From assembly GCA_900544525.1 (NCBI GenBank), contig UQVN01000155.1, forward strand, positions 1-7,925: a stretch of DNA of 7,925 nucleotides, in the 5' to 3' direction. Position 1 is the stretch's first letter, and each line of letters opens with the position of its first letter. The position numbers and the translations under genes are program-made. The notes beneath the pieces are model-generated. The model did no database searches, had not been told where the DNA came from, and worked only from the letters and a program-made list of their open reading frames with translations. This DNA is from an uncultured Eubacteriales bacterium. GTDB lineage: Bacteria; Bacillota; Clostridia; Lachnospirales; Lachnospiraceae. Of this stretch, positions 6,375-7,925 are shown piece by piece.

Positions 6375-7547
6375 TTAATAATTACCAAGCACCTTAAAAT
6401 CAATGGCTTCTTTACAGATTGCAGTACAAGCATTTTTTACTGCTGGTTCCGTTAAATTTCCAATAAAATCAACAAAGAAACGATACTTCCATGGATGATT
6501 TTCCAAAGGTCTTGATTCAATTCTTGTCATGTTGAGATCATTATGTATTACATTTGATAAAATTTCATAAAGAGAGCCTGTTTCATGTGGCAAAGAAAAA
6601 CTGATTGTAATTTTCTTTGCATCTTTTCGATACATTCTTCCTTTTCTTAAAATAATAAAACGTGTGCTATTTCCCTTCTCGGTATTAATGGACTTCTCAA
6701 TTATTTTGAGTCCATAGAGCTGTCCTGCTCTTTCGCTTGCAATTGCCCCTTTTGTTTTATCATGGAAACTAGCAATCATCTTAGCAGCCTTTGCCGTATT
6801 CGAAACTTCATGTGCTTGAAATCCGTGTTTTTCTAAATACGCCTGACTTTGCATAATTCCTTGTGGGTGGGAATATACATCTTGAATCGTATCGCAAGTT
6901 GCATCATCACTTCCCAATAAAGCGTGCTCAACTTTTACGATTTCCTCGCCAACAATACAAAGATCTTCATATTGGGTCAACAAATCATAAATCCCGCTCA
7001 CAGTTCCAGCAGAGGAATTTTCAATTGGGAGAACTCCATAAGTCGCCTCTCCTCTTTCTAATACTTCCATGACATCTTTAAACTGCTCTACATGAAATCT
7101 TGTAACGTTTTCTCCAAAGTATTGACAAACACATTGTTCACTATACGCTCCTGGAACTCCTTGATATACAATGTTCATTTTTTCTTCCATTGGAAGCTGT
7201 TCCACCATTTCAAACTGTTTCTCAATATCACTTTTTTCTTCACCAATCAATGTATATTGATATTTACGACTTAATGACATCAACTGATGAAATAATTCTG
7301 CTACCGCTTTTTTATTAAAATCCGTTGTGGCTAGTTCTTGCATGGTACGAATCTTTTCCGCTTCTCGCTCTTTATCAAGAATTGGTTTTCCAACCGCACG
7401 TTTGTATTCTGCCACATCATTTCCAAGTCGCATTCTCTCTTCAAACAATGCAACTATTTGGCGATCCACGGCATCAATTTTTTTTCTTGTTTCACTTAAC
7501 TCAATCATCAATACTCTGCTACTCAAAATATTGTCAAATATATCCAT
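6375..7547 (-). CDS. pheA: Bifunctional chorismate mutase/prephenate dehydratase (P-protein)
   Basis: Converts chorismate to prephenate and then to phenylpyruvate, the committed branch to phenylalanine. Of 390 residues, about 16-100 form an AroQ-type chorismate mutase (LSETRKKIDAVDRQIVALFEERM, then KRAVGKPILDKERE). About 124-300 form the prephenate dehydratase, with YQGVPGAYSEQ (128-138), GVLPIENSSAGTV (171-183), YSHPQGIMQ (225-233) and the catalytic NSTRF (293-297). Residues about 313-390 are a regulatory ACT domain with GSLYEIL (324-330) and the phenylalanine-binding ESRP (344-347), so feedback inhibition is expected. The start is uncertain. The ATG at 7547 gives 13 extra residues (MDIFDNILSSRVL) and has AAGGA 11 bases upstream; the ATG at 7508 begins MIELSETRKKID, closer to the family's usual N-terminus, but has only a weak ribosome binding site. 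The gene follows an IS605-type element end by about 10 bases, so its native upstream region is displaced or lost. First gene of the pheA-ppx-ppk1 cluster. Confidence 0.95.
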   Translation of the reverse strand: MDIFDNILSSRVLMIELSETRKKIDAVDRQIVALFEERMRLGNDVAEYKRAVGKPILDKEREAEKIRTMQELATTDFNKKAVAELFHQLMSLSRKYQYTLIGEEKSDIEKQFEMVEQLPMEEKMNIVYQGVPGAYSEQCVCQYFGENVTRFHVEQFKDVMEVLERGEATYGVLPIENSSAGTVSGIYDLLTQYEDLCIVGEEIVKVEHALLGSDDATCDTIQDVYSHPQGIMQSQAYLEKHGFQAHEVSNTAKAAKMIASFHDKTKGAIASERAGQLYGLKIIEKSINTEKGNSTRFIILRKGRMYRKDAKKITISFSLPHETGSLYEILSNVIHNDLNMTRIESRPLENHPWKYRFFVDFIGNLTEPAVKNACTAICKEAIDFKVLGNY

Positions 7548-7557
7548 ATCGAGATTT

Positions 7558-7679
7558 TTCCTTCTTCATCGAACCTCGCCTTGCCTAAGCTACTACGATT
7601 TGATAGGGTTCTCCAAAGGCTTAAATTCCGAAGTTAGCCCTCCGTACACGTACCTATATAAGTGCCTTTGTTTTTAGGC
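7558..7679 (-). ncRNA. omegaRNA-like right end of an IS200/IS605-type element
   Basis: On the minus strand the sequence after tnpB resembles the structured right end that gives the guide-RNA scaffold (omegaRNA) of TnpB elements. It has nested pairing: GCCTAA (7679-7674, overlapping the tnpB stop) with TTAGGC (7588-7583), and inside it CAAAGGC (7670-7664) with GCCTTTG (7620-7614). A GGCTAA segment near 7639 can also compete for TTAAGCC near 7618, giving a possible pseudoknot. The last part, GGTTCGATGAAGAAGGAA (7575-7558), resembles the GGTTCAATGAAGCAGGAA-like ends of many IS605 elements as I remember them. The guide would be copied from the bases just beyond, at the pheA start. Boundaries, expression and function are inferred. 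Confidence 0.5.
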
Positions 7680-7925
7680 TATCTTATATTTTTTAGCATT
7701 TTTAAGATTAATACTCGCATTGAAATCTCTATCAATCAAATCTTCCATTGTTATATAGCTTGGTTTTTGCTTTATCATTAAGAATATTGTTTTATTGATA
7801 TAATCCGTTCTTATATTCGCTAATCTTTGATGAAGTTTTTGTACTTTAACGACCTGTTTTTGAATATTCCTTTGAGTAGCTCTCCCTTCTTCTATATTTT
7901 TATTTCTAATTTTCAAACTTTCATA
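7674..7925 (-). pseudogene. tnpB: TnpB (IS200/IS605 accessory nuclease), internally deleted and cut by the window edge
   Basis: TnpB is an RNA-guided nuclease carried by IS200/IS605 elements and an ancestor of Cas12. The frame is open to the right edge (in-frame codons YES precede the TTG at 7916). The visible part begins with the basic helix before the RuvC-II motif (KVQKLHQRLANIRTDYINK, near 24-42 counted from that TTG), then reaches SYITMEDL, whose glutamate is the RuvC-II catalytic residue. It continues at once as IDRDFNASINLKNAKKYKIA, which is the RuvC-III end of the protein. In intact TnpB these motifs are separated by roughly 70-90 residues that include the CxxC...CxxC zinc finger; none of that is present. 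The deletion keeps the frame. The product is therefore most likely non-functional, though a repurposed short protein cannot be ruled out. The stop codon overlaps the omegaRNA-like region. Confidence 0.78.

Larger units (their letters stand above)
7558..7925 (-). mobile_element. Right-hand remnant of an IS200/IS605-family element, continues past the window
   Basis: The stretch holds the 3' part of a tnpB-like frame and the structured right end. No tnpA transposase is in view and the left end lies beyond base 7925, so I cannot tell whether the element is otherwise whole. The tnpB frame has lost its middle, so TnpB made here should not be active. IS605-type elements make no target duplications or terminal inverted repeats, which fits the lack of either here. 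The right boundary is set by eye at the end of the ATGAAGAAGGAA-like motif. Confidence 0.6.

Noticed and set aside
7508..7537. TTGACA with an 18-base spacer and TATTGA on the minus strand as a pheA promoter
   Set aside because: The -10 would overlap the internal ATG at 7508, so transcription would start inside the chorismate mutase coding region and make no complete mRNA.
7534..7569. Short minus-strand frame MKKEKSRYGYI with AGGCGAGG in front, overlapping the pheA start, as a possible leader peptide
   Set aside because: It has no phenylalanine codons and its start lies in the conserved element-end motif ATGAAGAAGGAA, so the frame is better explained by the IS605-type end.
7325..7677. Plus-strand open frames opposite pheA and the element end
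   Set aside because: They are antisense to clearly conserved protein motifs, have no family resemblance and no good ribosome binding site.

Overview
The window looks like chromosome of a low-GC Gram-positive anaerobe, most likely a Clostridia member close to Lachnospiraceae. This rests on the AT-rich composition, strong AGGAGG-type ribosome binding sites, sigma-A-type promoter boxes, an infC-rpmI-rplT operon preceded by an L20-type leader with an attenuator, and a fused chorismate mutase/prephenate dehydratase. The family placement is inferred from protein resemblance, not from a search. All convincing genes lie on the minus strand, so the window reads from right to left.

Right edge (7925 to about 7558): the 3' end of an IS200/IS605-type tnpB. 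The reading frame jumps from the RuvC-II-like MEDL motif straight to the terminal DRDFNASINL motif, so the middle of the protein and its zinc finger are missing. The frame is followed by a structured, omegaRNA-like right end that stops about 10 bases before the first possible start codon of pheA.

7547 to 2669: a tight three-gene cluster, pheA (phenylalanine synthesis), a Ppx/GppA-type exopolyphosphatase and ppk1 (polyphosphate kinase). The gaps are 17 and 2 bases, and the ppk1 ribosome binding site lies inside the end of the phosphatase gene. The polyphosphate-making and polyphosphate-degrading enzymes are therefore probably co-expressed. No hairpin terminator is visible after ppk1.

2621 to 1086: a strong promoter (TTGACA, 17 bases, TATACT), a leader of roughly 275 bases with several hairpins and an intrinsic terminator, then infC (IF-3), rpmI (L35) and rplT (L20), closed by a strong terminator. 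infC most likely starts at a rare AUA codon 12 bases upstream of the first ATG. L20 probably represses its own operon through the leader, and IF-3 probably limits its own translation through the poor start codon.

1020 to 1: a complete type IV prepilin peptidase standing alone, followed by a 12-bp perfect inverted repeat that fits a terminator. At the left edge, phased A-tracts and a -35-like box suggest a strong leftward promoter whose -10 lies outside the window.

Most of the window is ordinary core genome. The least ordinary parts are the shortened TnpB with its RNA-like end abutting pheA, and the AUA start of infC. I found no convincing wholly new system.
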